From: Methanobacteriota archaeon
Lineage (GTDB): Archaea; Halobacteriota; Methanomicrobia; Methanomicrobiales; Methanoculleaceae
DNA: 64,000 nucleotides
Direction of reading: 5' to 3'
Assembly: GCA_016841955.1 (NCBI GenBank)
Contig: JAENYE010000004.1
Location: 1 to 64,000, forward strand
Shown here: positions 35,679-45,087 of the stretch, one piece after another
Layout: each line of letters begins with the position of its first letter
Position numbering within the stretch: the stretch's first letter is position 1
Translations under genes and position numbers: made by a program
Notes under the pieces: generated by a model
The model's database searches: none
Seen by the model: the letters and a program-made list of their open reading frames with translations, nothing else
Told to the model about the DNA's origin: nothing

Positions 35679-36977
35679 TCAGTCCCGCCTGTGCAGGGCA
35701 ACGAGGAGCCCGAGGATGCCGAGCGCCCCTACCACGGCAAAGGGCGCCATGCCCGTGTGGGGTGCCTGGGTCGGCACGGGCGAGAGCGAGGCCGAGGCCG
35801 AGGCGGTGCTTCCGGCACCGACCTGAACGCTGGTCGACCAGTCGCTGTAGCCCGCAAGCGCCACCCTGACCGCATGGGTGCCGGCGGCAATGCCGTCGAC
35901 GGTCAGCGGGGTGATTCCTCTATACGCGTTGTCGATGTAGACCTCGGCCCCCGACGGGGAGGAGGTGACCGCGATGGAACCGGTCGAGGTTGGCTGCCCG
36001 GGCTGGAGCGTCGCGGTGACGTGGCTTGTGGTTGCCCCGCTGACATCAACCCCCGTCGTGTAGTCCTGGTAGCCGGAGAGAGCTACCCTGACGGTATGGG
36101 AGCCGACCAGGACGTTCGAGATCGTGAACACTCCTGCCGAGGGCGTCTTCCCCTGGTACTTGTCGTCAAGGAAGATATCCGCGCCTGCCGGGTAGGAGAC
36201 CACGTCGATAGCCCCGGTGGTCTCGGAGGGAATGACCGCCAGCTGGGCGTTGACGTAACGGGTCACGCCGGAAGTCACGGCTACGGTCGTCTTCCAGTCG
36301 TAGTAGCCGGTAAGATCGAGTTCGATGATGTGGTTCTTAGCCGAGACGCTGGTGAGCGTCAGGGGCGTCTGGCCCTTGTAGACCCCGTCCATGTAGACGT
36401 ACGCACCGGAGGGGACGGAAGTGACCTTGATCGACCCGTACTGCTCGATCGGCGTCAGGGTGAACTTGATATTCGACTGTTGCCCCGCCTTGACCGTGAC
36501 GGTGGCCTCGTCGGACTGGTAGCCCGAGTAGTCGGCCTCAAGGGAGTAGGTGCCGGGGGAGACGTCCTTGATCGTGAGCGGCGTCACGCCCCGGTAGTTC
36601 CCGTTCAGGTAGATCGCCGAGCCTGAGGGGCTCGACGTGACGTAGATCGAGCCGGAGGTCTCGACCGGCTGCAGCGTTGCGTAGACGTCCACGGTCTGGC
36701 CCGCAGCGGGGGTCGAGGGCAGGCTGGCGGAGTATGTCCGGTAGCCGCTCTTCTCGACCCGTACGGTGCTGTAGGGCGACCCGGTGGAGTAGACCGGGAC
36801 ATCGAGCGATCCTCCGTATGTGGTACCCTTGTACTGCCCGTCAAAGTAAACATCGGCACCGTCGATGTTGCAGTGGATGCGGTACCATCCTTCATCTCCT
36901 CCGATCTGTGCGGATACGGCAGGGATGCCGGCGCAGAGGACGAGGAGCGTCATTCCGATGATGAGAGTTCTCAGCAT
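35679..36977 (-). CDS. PEGA-domain cell-surface protein
   Basis: 432 residues: signal peptide (about 1-24, ending VSA), then five PEGA-like repeats of about 70 residues. Each has the form GSI-VTSSPSGA-IY-G-YRG-TPLT (the fourth is TGAIDVVSYPAGADIF). A Pro/Thr linker and a C-terminal membrane helix (GMAPFAVVGALGILGLLVAL) end in a basic tail. The layout suggests a surface protein anchored by its C-terminus, perhaps in the S-layer. GGAGATGG lies 4 nt before the ATG. Partners unknown. Confidence 0.9.
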   Translation of the reverse strand: MLRTLIIGMTLLVLCAGIPAVSAQIGGDEGWYRIHCNIDGADVYFDGQYKGTTYGGSLDVPVYSTGSPYSTVRVEKSGYRTYSASLPSTPAAGQTVDVYATLQPVETSGSIYVTSSPSGSAIYLNGNYRGVTPLTIKDVSPGTYSLEADYSGYQSDEATVTVKAGQQSNIKFTLTPIEQYGSIKVTSVPSGAYVYMDGVYKGQTPLTLTSVSAKNHIIELDLTGYYDWKTTVAVTSGVTRYVNAQLAVIPSETTGAIDVVSYPAGADIFLDDKYQGKTPSAGVFTISNVLVGSHTVRVALSGYQDYTTGVDVSGATTSHVTATLQPGQPTSTGSIAVTSSPSGAEVYIDNAYRGITPLTVDGIAAGTHAVRVALAGYSDWSTSVQVGAGSTASASASLSPVPTQAPHTGMAPFAVVGALGILGLLVALHRRD

Positions 36978-37160
36978 GATCCATCTCCGATAGATGATAA
37001 ACGAATTTCGGTTCTTCCAGGGATAACTATTTCTATTTTATCTGTCCCGTCTCTTCGGCCTTTCGACGATACTGGCCCTTTTGCTTCGGTTAGAGAGCAA
37101 AATATCCCGGAACACGAACGTTCGCCCGGCCCGAACGGTTGGGGGCGACCTCGTTCACCC

Positions 37161-37170
37161 TTTTTATCCG
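37161..37170 (+). promoter_or_regulatory. TATA box for the Nif3-like gene
   Basis: TTTTTATCCG, centred 26-28 nt before the ATG at 37194. It predicts a leaderless or 3-nt leader transcript. Confidence 0.45.
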
Positions 37171-37193
37171 GTGAGGTCTATACGGGGTACTGT

Positions 37194-37904
37194 ATGGATA
37201 TCCAGAGGTTCGTCACCGCACTGGAGCGGATCGCTCCGCCCGAACTGGCCGAAGAATATGATGCCGGGAGGATCGGCCTCGTCGTCGAGGGGAAGGATGA
37301 GATCGGGACCGTCTGCTGTGCGCTCGATGCCACGCAGCGGGTGGTGGATGCTGCCGCTCTTGCCGGCGCGGATATGCTGGTCGTCCACCATACGCCCCTC
37401 TGGAGCCCGGTCACGGCGGTCAGGGGCCCGACGTCGCACCTGCTCCGGGCACTCCTCTCCGCCGACATGAACCTCTATGTCATGCACACGAACTTCGACC
37501 ATGCCGAGGGCGGCGTCAACGACGTCCTGGCGTCACGACTCGATCTTTCACGGACAGAACGGATGGCCGCCGGCCTCGTCGGCGACTGCTCCCTCGACCC
37601 CGAAGAGATCGCCCGCCGCCTCCCCGGCGGAGGGATCCGGGTCTACGGCGAAGCCGGAACGATCCGGCGGCTGGCGGTCGTGGGGGGGAGCGGGTTCGAT
37701 CCCGGCCTGATCCGGGAGGCCGTCGACCTCGGGGCGGAGGCCTTCCTCTCGGCGGAACTGAAGCACAGCGTGGCCCGTGCATCGCCCATACCGTGCCTCG
37801 AGGCCACTCACTACGCGCTCGAGGCCCCGGCCATGGAGGCTCTCGCGTCCCGCATGGGGTGGCATTATATCCCTGATCCGCCACACGTAGTGGTAGTTCC
37901 ATGA
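37194..37904 (+). CDS. Nif3-like dinuclear metal protein
   Basis: 236 residues of the NIF3/YbgI family, toroidal hexamers with a two-metal site. Metal ligands are visible in VVHHTPLW (about 63-70), NFDHAEGGVND (about 101-111) and the late AELKHS (about 185) plus EATHYALE. The biochemical role is not settled. The stop overlaps the SWIM-protein ATG by 4 nt, and alaS follows after another 61 nt, so this may be a short operon. Confidence 0.9.
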   Translation: MDIQRFVTALERIAPPELAEEYDAGRIGLVVEGKDEIGTVCCALDATQRVVDAAALAGADMLVVHHTPLWSPVTAVRGPTSHLLRALLSADMNLYVMHTNFDHAEGGVNDVLASRLDLSRTERMAAGLVGDCSLDPEEIARRLPGGGIRVYGEAGTIRRLAVVGGSGFDPGLIREAVDLGAEAFLSAELKHSVARASPIPCLEATHYALEAPAMEALASRMGWHYIPDPPHVVVVP

Positions 37905-38218
37905 GGGGCATCTGGCAGAAGATTGAGCAGGACCGGGCGCTGACGCCGGAGTTCCGCACCTGCATCGAGCGCGTCTACGGGGAGCGGGGAAGAAAAGCGC
38001 TCGCGGCCGTCGATGAAGGGCAGGTAAAACGTTACCGGGACTTTTTCATCGTGGTCGGGCGCAGCAACGAGTATATCGTTGAAGGTGACTTCTGCACCTG
38101 CAGCGACTTTCTCTTCCGGGGACGCGAGTGCTGGCACATCCTTGCGGTACGGATCGCCGAGCGGACGGGGTTATATGAATCCTATGATCTCTGGTATCAA
38201 GATACATGGAAACCTTGA
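37901..38218 (+). CDS. SWIM zinc-finger protein
   Basis: 105 residues with one SWIM motif: CTC at about 64-66, then CWH at about 77-79 (C-x-C-x(10)-C-x-H). SWIM fingers bind DNA or protein partners; in archaea short SWIM proteins appear near recombination genes, and other roles are possible. It overlaps the Nif3-like gene (ATGA). Confidence 0.85.
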   Translation: MRGIWQKIEQDRALTPEFRTCIERVYGERGRKALAAVDEGQVKRYRDFFIVVGRSNEYIVEGDFCTCSDFLFRGRECWHILAVRIAERTGLYESYDLWYQDTWKP

Positions 38219-38279
38219 ACAGGCCGCACAAACAACTATATCGGTCACAATCATACCAATTTATGCTGCGTGATTTTCA

Positions 38280-41024
38280 ATGCTCGAGGATGAATATACG
38301 CTCGATTATTTCAGGTCCGAAGGGTTTGAGCGGAAGGTCTGCAAGAGTTGCGGGGCGGCCTTCTGGACCCGGGACCCCGAACAGGAGTTCTGCGGCGACG
38401 CTCCGTGCGTGACGTATAACTTCATCGGCAACCCGGTCTTCAAACCCCATACCGTCAGCGAGATGCGGGAGGCGTTCCTCTCGTTCTTTGAGCGGCACGG
38501 TCATACACGCCTCGAACGATATCCCGTAGCCGCCCGGTGGAGAGACGATATATACCTCACCATCGCGTCCATCGCCGATTTCCAGCCGTTCGTCACGAGC
38601 GGGGTCGTCCCCCCGCCGGCCAACCCACTGACGATCTCCCAGCCCTGCATCCGCTTAAACGACCTCGACTCGGTAGGGAGATCCGGGCGCCATCTGACGC
38701 TCTTCGAGATGATGGCGCATCACGCTTTCAACACCCCGGAGGAGCAGGTCTACTGGAAGGACCAGACGGTCGCCCTCTGCGACGAGTTCATCACGTCCAT
38801 CGGGGGCGATCGCGACCGGGTCAGCTATAAGGAGCACCCCTGGTTCGGCGGCGGGAACGCCGGACCCTCCGTCGAGGTGCTCATCGGCGGCCTTGAGGTC
38901 GCGACGCTGGTCTTCATGAACCTCGGGCGGCAGAAGACCGATCAGCCGCCCGTCGACGTGAACGGGGAGCCCTACTACCCGATGCGGCTGAAGATCGTGG
39001 ATACCGGTTATGGCCTCGAGAGGTTTGTCTGGGCCTCGAAGGGTTCGCCGACGATCTACGATGCGGTCTTCCCGGAGATGGTGAGTCGCCTGATGCGTTC
39101 GTCCCACCTCGAGAACCTCCTCGACAACCCCGAGTTCACGAAGATCATGGGACTCAGCGCCCGGTTCGCCGGGGTTATGGACATCTCCGGGACGAACCTC
39201 TACAACCTCCGGAAAAAGGTTGCCGAGGCTATCGACGTACCCGTCGAACGGCTCGAGCGGATCGTCGTCCCGATCGAGAAGGTCTACTCCGTCGCAGACC
39301 ACACCCGCTGCCTCGCCTACATGCTCGGCGACTGCATCGTCCCCTCGAATGTCCGCGAGGGGTACCTTGCCCGGCTCGTACTTCGCCGGACGCTCCGGAT
39401 GATGAACGACCTCTCGATGGACGAGGACCTGGCCGACCTGATCGAGGCGCAGATGCAGGTCGCGGGGACCGAGAACTTCGGGCAGGACGTGGACGTGGTC
39501 AGGGAGATCGTGGAGAACGAGGAGGCGAGGTACGCAAGCACTCTCGAGCGCGGAACCCGGATCGTCCAGAAGATCGCACGGAACTACAAGGCAAAGAGTT
39601 CCCGGGTTCCCCTCGCGGAGGTCATCACCCTCTACGATTCGCACGGCATCCCGCCCGAGATGATAAAGGATGTCGCTGCCGCCGAGGGCGCTGTCGTGGA
39701 GATCCCCGACAACTTCTACTCGCTGATCGCCGAGACCCACTCGGAGGCGCAGAAGGAGGCGAAGGGGGAGGACCCGCTTGCCCCTTACCGCGAGCGGGCG
39801 AAATCCCTGCCCCCGACGAAGAAACTCTACTACGAGCTCCCGAACGAGGTCGAGTTCGAGGCGATGGTGCTGGACTACTTCGACGGGATGGTGGTGCTGG
39901 ACCAGACGCTCTTCTACCCCGAGGGGGGCGGCCAGCCGTCCGATACCGGCACCCTGGTGACATCCGAGAGCATGGTGCGGGTGGAGGAAGCCGTGAAACT
40001 CGGGGAGGTGATCCTCCACCGGGTCACGGGGGGTCCCCTGATGCGTGGCGACCGGGTGAAGGGCATGGTGGACGAGGAACGCCGGTGGTCGCTGATGCGC
40101 CACCACACGGCGACCCACGTCCTCCTGCACGCAGCAAAGCAGGTGCTCGGCGTCCACGTGCACCAGGCAGGCGCCCAGAAGGGGAGCGAGGCTTCCCGCC
40201 TGGACATCCGGCATTACAAGCATATCACGCCCGAAGAGCTCAGGAGGATCGAGCTTGAGGCGAACCGCATGGTCATGGCCGATACGCCGGTCTACGTCCA
40301 TGTCGAGGAGCGGACGAGGGCCGAGCAGAAGTACGGGTTCGGCCTCTACCAGGGCGGCGTCCCGCCTGGCCGGGATATCAGGACGGTGCAGGTCGGCGCC
40401 GACGTGCAGGCGTGTGCGGGAACGCATGTCCGGACAACCGGCGAGATCGGGCCGATCAGGGTCCTCGCCGTCGAGCACATCCAGGACGGTGTCGAACGGC
40501 TGGTCTTTGCGGCCGGTATCGCCGCCGTGCATGCCGTGCAGCGCCTGGAGGAACTCCTCCAGGCGTCCGCCGACGTTGTGAGCGTCCAGCCCGAGAACCT
40601 GCCGGCGACGGTAGCCCGCTTCTTTGGGGAATGGAAGGAGCAGAAGAAGGAGATCGAGCGTCTCCAGAAGAAAATGGTGGACCTCGAGATGCAGAACCTC
40701 GACGGCGAGATGGTGGACGGGGTCAGGGTCGTCGTCAGGCAGCTGGATGCGACCCAGAAGGAACTCGTCGCACTCGCCAACACCGTCGCCGATGAGGGCG
40801 GCGTGGCGCTCTTTGCGTCGGGGGACGGAAAGGTGAAGGTGGTGGCGACCTCGGGCGCACCGGCGGTGAACGCCGTCGATATCGTGCGGGAGGTCTGCAA
40901 CATCCTCGGCGGGAAGGGCGGCGGCAAGCCGAACCTTGCGCAGGGCGCAGGCTCGGACGTCTCCCGTCTCGACGAAGCGCTCGAGCACGGGCGCAACCGG
41001 ATTATTGAAGCACTCCATGGTTGA
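38280..41024 (+). CDS. alaS: Alanyl-tRNA synthetase (archaeal type)
   Basis: Charges tRNA(Ala) and edits mischarged Ser/Gly. The 914 residues include an archaeal-specific N-terminal zinc-like segment (CKSCGAAFW and CGDAPC), the class II catalytic core, an editing domain with HHTATHVLLH (about 604) and CAGTHV (about 712-717), and a C-terminal domain with a Gly-rich GGKGGGKPNLAQG region (about 879) and coiled coil before it. A TATA-like ACTATATCG lies at 38236-38243. The 3' end overlaps the next gene by 8 nt. Confidence 0.97.
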   Translation: MLEDEYTLDYFRSEGFERKVCKSCGAAFWTRDPEQEFCGDAPCVTYNFIGNPVFKPHTVSEMREAFLSFFERHGHTRLERYPVAARWRDDIYLTIASIADFQPFVTSGVVPPPANPLTISQPCIRLNDLDSVGRSGRHLTLFEMMAHHAFNTPEEQVYWKDQTVALCDEFITSIGGDRDRVSYKEHPWFGGGNAGPSVEVLIGGLEVATLVFMNLGRQKTDQPPVDVNGEPYYPMRLKIVDTGYGLERFVWASKGSPTIYDAVFPEMVSRLMRSSHLENLLDNPEFTKIMGLSARFAGVMDISGTNLYNLRKKVAEAIDVPVERLERIVVPIEKVYSVADHTRCLAYMLGDCIVPSNVREGYLARLVLRRTLRMMNDLSMDEDLADLIEAQMQVAGTENFGQDVDVVREIVENEEARYASTLERGTRIVQKIARNYKAKSSRVPLAEVITLYDSHGIPPEMIKDVAAAEGAVVEIPDNFYSLIAETHSEAQKEAKGEDPLAPYRERAKSLPPTKKLYYELPNEVEFEAMVLDYFDGMVVLDQTLFYPEGGGQPSDTGTLVTSESMVRVEEAVKLGEVILHRVTGGPLMRGDRVKGMVDEERRWSLMRHHTATHVLLHAAKQVLGVHVHQAGAQKGSEASRLDIRHYKHITPEELRRIELEANRMVMADTPVYVHVEERTRAEQKYGFGLYQGGVPPGRDIRTVQVGADVQACAGTHVRTTGEIGPIRVLAVEHIQDGVERLVFAAGIAAVHAVQRLEELLQASADVVSVQPENLPATVARFFGEWKEQKKEIERLQKKMVDLEMQNLDGEMVDGVRVVVRQLDATQKELVALANTVADEGGVALFASGDGKVKVVATSGAPAVNAVDIVREVCNILGGKGGGKPNLAQGAGSDVSRLDEALEHGRNRIIEALHG

Positions 41025-41631
41025 CGATGTGGTAGTTATCCAGCCGGGCGATGAGCGGGGACAGAAGATCGCCCGGGCAATGGCGAGCCAGACGGCGAAC
41101 GCGATCATCCAGGCCTTCGGCGGCGGGCCGCTGACGTCGTCGGAGGTCGCCCGGCAGATGAAGATCCCCATCACCACCGCTTCCTACCACATCGAGAACC
41201 TCCTCGCCGCCGGGCTCCTTGAGGTTATGGAGACCCGCTGGAGCGAGAAAGGGCGCGAGGTGAAGGTTTACGGCCTTGCGAACCAGGTCCTCATCATCGC
41301 TCCGCCGGCAAGCGATCTGCGGTCGGTGCTGCAGAAGTACGCGACGCTTTTCGGGATCGTCGTCCTCGCGAGCCTCGGGCTCTGGGCAATCCTTCCGGCG
41401 GTGCTGCCGCCATCCTGGGACGTGCCGCCCGTTCCGAGGGCCGCCTCCGGGAACAAGGAAGATTTCTCGACGCTCCAGAGCCCCACCTTCGATGCCGCCG
41501 GGGTGCCGCCGGTCCACGACCTGGTGATGGGCTTCTTCTTCGGTGCCTGCGCGGTTCTGCTGGCGCTGCTGGTCTACGAGGTCTACTACTGGTGGCGCAC
41601 CTCCCCGCGCCGGGTGGAAAAAGAGCAGTAA
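41017..41631 (+). CDS. ArsR-like winged-helix protein with two membrane helices
   Basis: 204 residues. The winged helix (about 15-90) has a clear recognition pattern (TSSEVARQMKIPITTASYHIENLLAAGL). Two C-terminal hydrophobic helices follow (about 108-128 and 168-190), separated by a Pro-rich loop. Such membrane-tethered regulators are frequent in methanogens. The ATG at 41017 lies 8 nt inside the end of alaS, so translation is coupled. A T-run after the stop probably ends transcription. Confidence 0.83.
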   Translation: MVDDVVVIQPGDERGQKIARAMASQTANAIIQAFGGGPLTSSEVARQMKIPITTASYHIENLLAAGLLEVMETRWSEKGREVKVYGLANQVLIIAPPASDLRSVLQKYATLFGIVVLASLGLWAILPAVLPPSWDVPPVPRAASGNKEDFSTLQSPTFDAAGVPPVHDLVMGFFFGACAVLLALLVYEVYYWWRTSPRRVEKEQ

Positions 41632-41659
41632 CAGATGAAAAAGGTCCGGTGAGAGGTTT

Positions 41660-41671
41660 TCGGGTTTTTTT
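41660..41671 (+). terminator. T-run terminator after the alaS operon
   Basis: A GGTTTTCGGGTTTTTTT stretch about 30-40 nt downstream of the membrane-regulator stop. Archaeal termination commonly uses such T-runs. It overlaps the end of the convergent zinc-ribbon gene. Confidence 0.5.
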
Positions 41672-41798
41672 ACCGTCGCCCCCCTGCAACTCCGGCTTCC
41701 GGCTGTTTCCCGGTCCCTGCTTCAACTTTTGCCCCGCATTTGGGGCATCGCGTCTTCTTCGGGTTGATCTCTGCACCGCAACTGTAGCACTTCGGCAT
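41670..41798 (-). CDS. 42-residue zinc-ribbon protein
   Basis: A very short gene: 42 residues beginning MPKCYSCGAEI, with CYSCG at 4-8 and CPKCG at 18-22, a textbook zinc ribbon, then a Gly/Ala tail ending in two Arg. GGTGAGAT lies 6 nt before the ATG, a strong match to the 16S tail. The stop is inside the T-run that ends the convergent operon. The partner or target is unknown. Small zinc ribbons of this kind are common in euryarchaea. Confidence 0.82.
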   Translation of the reverse strand: MPKCYSCGAEINPKKTRCPKCGAKVEAGTGKQPEAGVAGGRR

Positions 41799-42165
41799 GG
41801 TATCTCACCACACTATGCCTGATCCTGCTCCGATATCATAAGGCTATCCTATGGACGTTCCGGTCATAATTCCTGTCACAGGCTGAAATTACCGGAGACC
41901 GGGGACGACATGCGCCGTGCGATGGTTTTGCGGCGTTTACCGGGCCTGTATGTATGGGGGGGCGGTCTCCGTCCTCTCCCGGAGGGGACGGGAAACGATC
42001 GAAATCCGAACGTCGCATTCACCCGCATGTTCTGCGCATCTTTTTCAACCCTCTTCCCGCGTATTTCGTGCAATATCCTCGAATAGTGGTTCTCAGGAAT
42101 TTTTTTTGCCCGGCATATATTTGAATACGGATAAAAATATAACACCTGCTCATCAACCATGATCC
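41799..42165. other. Intergenic region between zinc-ribbon and DUF2179 genes
   Basis: The right end (42090-42165) is A/T-rich and holds an eight-T run and the promoter of the DUF2179 gene. The left part carries the promoter of the zinc-ribbon gene (minus-strand CTTATGATATC at about 41833-41843). ORFs on the minus strand look random, and I see nothing else. Confidence 0.5.
42133..42143 (+). promoter_or_regulatory. TATA box for the DUF2179 gene
   Basis: AAAAATATAAC, centred 26-27 nt before the ATG at 42166, predicting a leaderless message. Confidence 0.6.
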
Positions 42166-42765
42166 ATGCTCGGCATCGTCCCGGAGATCGACCCTGAGGT
42201 CTTCTCGCTGGTCGTAATCCCGGTGTTCATCTTTCTCGCGCGTATCTGCGACGTCACCATCGGGACGATGCGGATCATCTTCGTCTCCCGGGGGATGAAG
42301 ATGGTCGCCCCGGTCCTCGGGTTTGTCGAGGTCTTCATCTGGATCATCGCCGTCGGCCAGATCTTCCAGAACCTCACGAACCCGCTCAACTACTTCGCCT
42401 ACGCGGCCGGGTTCGCCACCGGGAACTACATCGGGATGCTCGTCGAGGAACGGCTGGCGATGGGGCTTGCGCTCATCCGGATCATCACCCAGCGGGACGC
42501 GACCAACCTCATCGACTACCTCCGCGCCGCCGGCTACGGGGTGACGGTCCTCGACGCCCACGGGAAACAGGGTCCCGGCAAGGTCCTCTTCTCGGTGGTC
42601 AAGAGGAAGAACATCCGCGACGTGGAGGACGCCATCCACGAGTTCAACCCGAAGGCGTTCTACTCGATCGAGGATGTCCGGCGGGCGGCGGAGGGGACGT
42701 TCCCGGCCGTCGCGCCGGGCCCGACCCCGTTCCATCTGGGGAGAGTCATCCGGAAGGGGAAGTGA
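42166..42765 (+). CDS. UPF0316/DUF2179 membrane protein
   Basis: 199 residues: three N-terminal membrane helices (about 13-30, 45-65 and 72-95) with the family stretch [19 protein letters not shown], then a soluble C-terminal DUF2179 domain (about 100-170) with [14 protein letters not shown]. The function of the family is unknown. The 3' end overlaps the convergent gene by 20 nt. Confidence 0.88.
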   Translation: MLGIVPEIDPEVFSLVVIPVFIFLARICDVTIGTMRIIFVSRGMKMVAPVLGFVEVFIWIIAVGQIFQNLTNPLNYFAYAAGFATGNYIGMLVEERLAMGLALIRIITQRDATNLIDYLRAAGYGVTVLDAHGKQGPGKVLFSVVKRKNIRDVEDAIHEFNPKAFYSIEDVRRAAEGTFPAVAPGPTPFHLGRVIRKGK

Positions 42766-43900
42766 CCCCCGGATAGGTTATCCGGTAGACGGCGTCCGCC
42801 CGGTCGTCCGAGACCAGGAGCGAGCCGTCGTTCGCCACCTGCACGTCCACGGGCCGTCCCCACGCATCGCGTCCCTGGAGCCAGCCCTCCGCGAAGACCT
42901 CGTAGGAGACGGGCGTGCCGTTCTCGAGCTCGACCATCGTCACCCGGTAGCCGATCGGCTCCACCCGGTTCCAGGAGCCGTGCTCGGCGATGAAGATCCT
43001 GTTGTTGTACTCCTCCGGGAACTGATCGCCGGTGTAGAACCGCATGCCGAGCGCGGCCACGTGCGGCCCGAGTTCCTGCTCCGGCGGCGTGAAGTTCTCG
43101 CACGACTGTCCCGACCCGAACTCCGGGTCGGGGATCGACGAGCCGTGGCAGTAGGGGAACCCGAAGTGCATCCCAGCCTCCGGCGCCCGGTTCAGTTCGT
43201 CCGGCGGTATGTCTTCGCCGAGCCAGTCCCGGCCGTTATCCGTGAACCAGAGGTCGCCGGTCTCGGGGTGCCAGTCGAACCCCACCGAGTTCCGGATGCC
43301 CCTGGCGTAGATCTCGAGATCGGTCCCGTCCGGGTTCATCCGGAGGATCGTGCCGAACCGCTCGTCGGCGGGGTCGCAGACGTTGCAGGGCACGCCCACC
43401 GGGATGTAGAGCTTCCCGTCGGGCCCGAACGCGATGAACTTCCACCCGTGCACCGCTTCAGTGGGGAAGGCGTCGCTCACCACCGCCGCATCAGGCGGGT
43501 CGGAGAGGTTCGCCTCGATATCGTCGTAGCGCAGGACGCGGCCGATCTCGGCGACGTAGAGGGAGCCGTTCCGGAACGCGACGCCGTTCGGGGAGTCGAG
43601 ACCGCTTGCGACGGTGATCACCGCATCACCCCTCCCGTCGCCGTCGCGGTCGGGTATGGCGTAGACGTTCCCGGGGCCGCGGCTCCCGACAAAGAGCGTC
43701 CCGTTCGGGGAGAGTGTCATGGACCGCGCTCCGGTGACGTTCCCGGCGTAGAGGTCGATCGCAAACCCCGGCGGAAGGGTGATCGTATCGAGCGGCAGGG
43801 TGCCGGGGGTGCCGCCCTGCGGCATCACGACGGCCACGGCGATGCCGAGGAGGGCTATCACCGCAACAGCGGCAAGGATGATAACAGTCCGGCGTGTCAT
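42746..43900 (-). CDS. Exported sorbosone/glucose dehydrogenase-like beta-propeller
   Basis: 384 residues. The N-terminal signal anchor (about 5-25) is followed by a six-bladed propeller: [11 protein letters not shown] at 43, [13 protein letters not shown] at 100, [18 protein letters not shown] at 150, [16 protein letters not shown] at 208 and AEHGSWNR at 310. The fold and motifs match PQQ-type sugar dehydrogenases. A PQQ-dependent activity is not expected in a strict anaerobe, so the substrate and cofactor are open. A CNVC pair (about 173) may form a disulfide outside the cell. Confidence 0.85.
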   Translation of the reverse strand: MTRRTVIILAAVAVIALLGIAVAVVMPQGGTPGTLPLDTITLPPGFAIDLYAGNVTGARSMTLSPNGTLFVGSRGPGNVYAIPDRDGDGRGDAVITVASGLDSPNGVAFRNGSLYVAEIGRVLRYDDIEANLSDPPDAAVVSDAFPTEAVHGWKFIAFGPDGKLYIPVGVPCNVCDPADERFGTILRMNPDGTDLEIYARGIRNSVGFDWHPETGDLWFTDNGRDWLGEDIPPDELNRAPEAGMHFGFPYCHGSSIPDPEFGSGQSCENFTPPEQELGPHVAALGMRFYTGDQFPEEYNNRIFIAEHGSWNRVEPIGYRVTMVELENGTPVSYEVFAEGWLQGRDAWGRPVDVQVANDGSLLVSDDRADAVYRITYPGVTSPSG

Positions 43901-43982
43901 GGAGGGTCAGCTCCGGGACTCCGGATGGCGGGAGGGTATATAGGGATTACTCATACGGGTGCCGGCTTTCGCCACCCGGCCC

Positions 43983-44306
43983 CTATGCTCGGTGTTTGAA
44001 ACGGTCTCCGGTATTCATGTACACGACGCCTCCGATAACGACCGCCAGAAACACGAACCATGATATGCCGACCACGGAATCCGGTGCGCCTGCAATGACA
44101 GGCAACAGTCCGCCGGCGAGAAGAACAACGGACGAGACGATCAGCATAGCGCCTACGAACCTGGTCAACGCTGTTTCGTCATACTTCGCCCGTTCCGCTG
44201 CAGGCGCGGTGTTGTAGCCTGCAATGAGACCGCTTATGTTGAAGACCCGGATGACGATCCCGAGGATGAGTAGAACCGTTCCGCCGAGGATGTTTGCGAT
44301 CCACAC
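43983..44306 (-). CDS. DUF3784-like small membrane protein
   Basis: 107 residues with three hydrophobic helices (about 3-22, 50-70 and 80-97). Between the first two is the family loop ISGLIAGYNTAPAAERAKYDE. Function unknown. I chose the GTG at 44306 because a minus-strand ACGATATAGC box is centred about 29 nt before it; longer ORF codons would lie in the promoter. Probably leaderless and monocistronic. Confidence 0.8.
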   Translation of the reverse strand: MWIANILGGTVLLILGIVIRVFNISGLIAGYNTAPAAERAKYDETALTRFVGAMLIVSSVVLLAGGLLPVIAGAPDSVVGISWFVFLAVVIGGVVYMNTGDRFKHRA

Positions 44307-44330
44307 GATATACCGGTTAGGTTTCCCAAC

Positions 44331-44340
44331 GCTATATCGT
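44331..44340 (-). promoter_or_regulatory. TATA box for the DUF3784-like gene
   Basis: Minus-strand ACGATATAGC. It lies about 30 nt past the stop of the phosphoesterase gene and supports the GTG start at 44306. Confidence 0.5.
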
Positions 44341-44370
44341 TCCGGTATTCCCCGGGATTGCGCACCGTTC

Positions 44371-45087
44371 TTACGCGAACCGCCGGATGCCCGCGAGCGG
44401 CGGGAGAACCACCGCCTCGCCGTCCACCTCCACCACCGGCTGCAGGCTGCCCGCATCCACGCGGCGGAGGATGGGCGAGAGAAAGTCCCGGCTCCTCGCG
44501 TAGTTGATCATGACGCCGGGCGAGAGCGGGTTGAAGGCCGGCATCACGACGAGGTCTCTCCCGCGTGCCGCGCCCTCCCCGTAGAGGAAGCAGGGGAACC
44601 GGGCGAGATCGATCTCGATTGCCGGGTGGTCGTGACCGATGATCAGCGTCCCATGATCGTCGACCGCCTGGTCGCCGTGGACCACCGTGTAGCCGCCGCG
44701 GTCGTAGCGGTCGACCGTTCCCCCCGCGACTGAGGGAAGCATGGCGTCGTGCGATCCCCGAACAAGGACGACCTCGCACCCGGCCCGCAGGGTCGCAAGG
44801 ATCGCCGAGAACGTCTCCTTCACACCCCGGCTCACCCGGTCGAAGGCGTGGAAGATGTCCCCGTCGAGGACGAAGACCGCCGGTTCGAACCTCTCGAGGA
44901 TGGCCTCGAACCGTTCGAGCAGGGTCTCCTCCTCGTGGAGCGGGAAGTGGAGCCCCTGCCGGTAGAGCGTCTCGGCAAGCCCGATATGAACGTCGGAGAC
45001 GACGCAGAGGGAGAGGTCCCGGACGTAGAGCGCTCCCTTGTAGAAGCCGAACCGGCGAAGGAGGTCGGCCTCCGGGACCGCGTTCAT
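44371..45087 (-). CDS. Lhr-linked metallophosphoesterase (COG1407 type)
   Basis: 238 residues. Calcineurin-like motifs: VVSDVHIG (about 29-36), VLDGDIFHAF (about 72-81), VRGSHD (about 107-112), VVHGD and IIGHDHPAIE (about 150). The third motif is normally GNHD; here the Asn is Ser. Proteins of this group are found next to Lhr-type helicases or DNA ligases and are thought to act in DNA or RNA end processing. The ATG overlaps the lhr stop by 4 nt. Confidence 0.86.
   Translation of the reverse strand: MNAVPEADLLRRFGFYKGALYVRDLSLCVVSDVHIGLAETLYRQGLHFPLHEEETLLERFEAILERFEPAVFVLDGDIFHAFDRVSRGVKETFSAILATLRAGCEVVLVRGSHDAMLPSVAGGTVDRYDRGGYTVVHGDQAVDDHGTLIIGHDHPAIEIDLARFPCFLYGEGAARGRDLVVMPAFNPLSPGVMINYARSRDFLSPILRRVDAGSLQPVVEVDGEAVVLPPLAGIRRFA

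Noticed and set aside
38655-41177. 840-codon open frame antisense to alaS
   Set aside because: High GC keeps the opposite frame open; its translation is low complexity with no domain, while alaS on the other strand is unmistakable.
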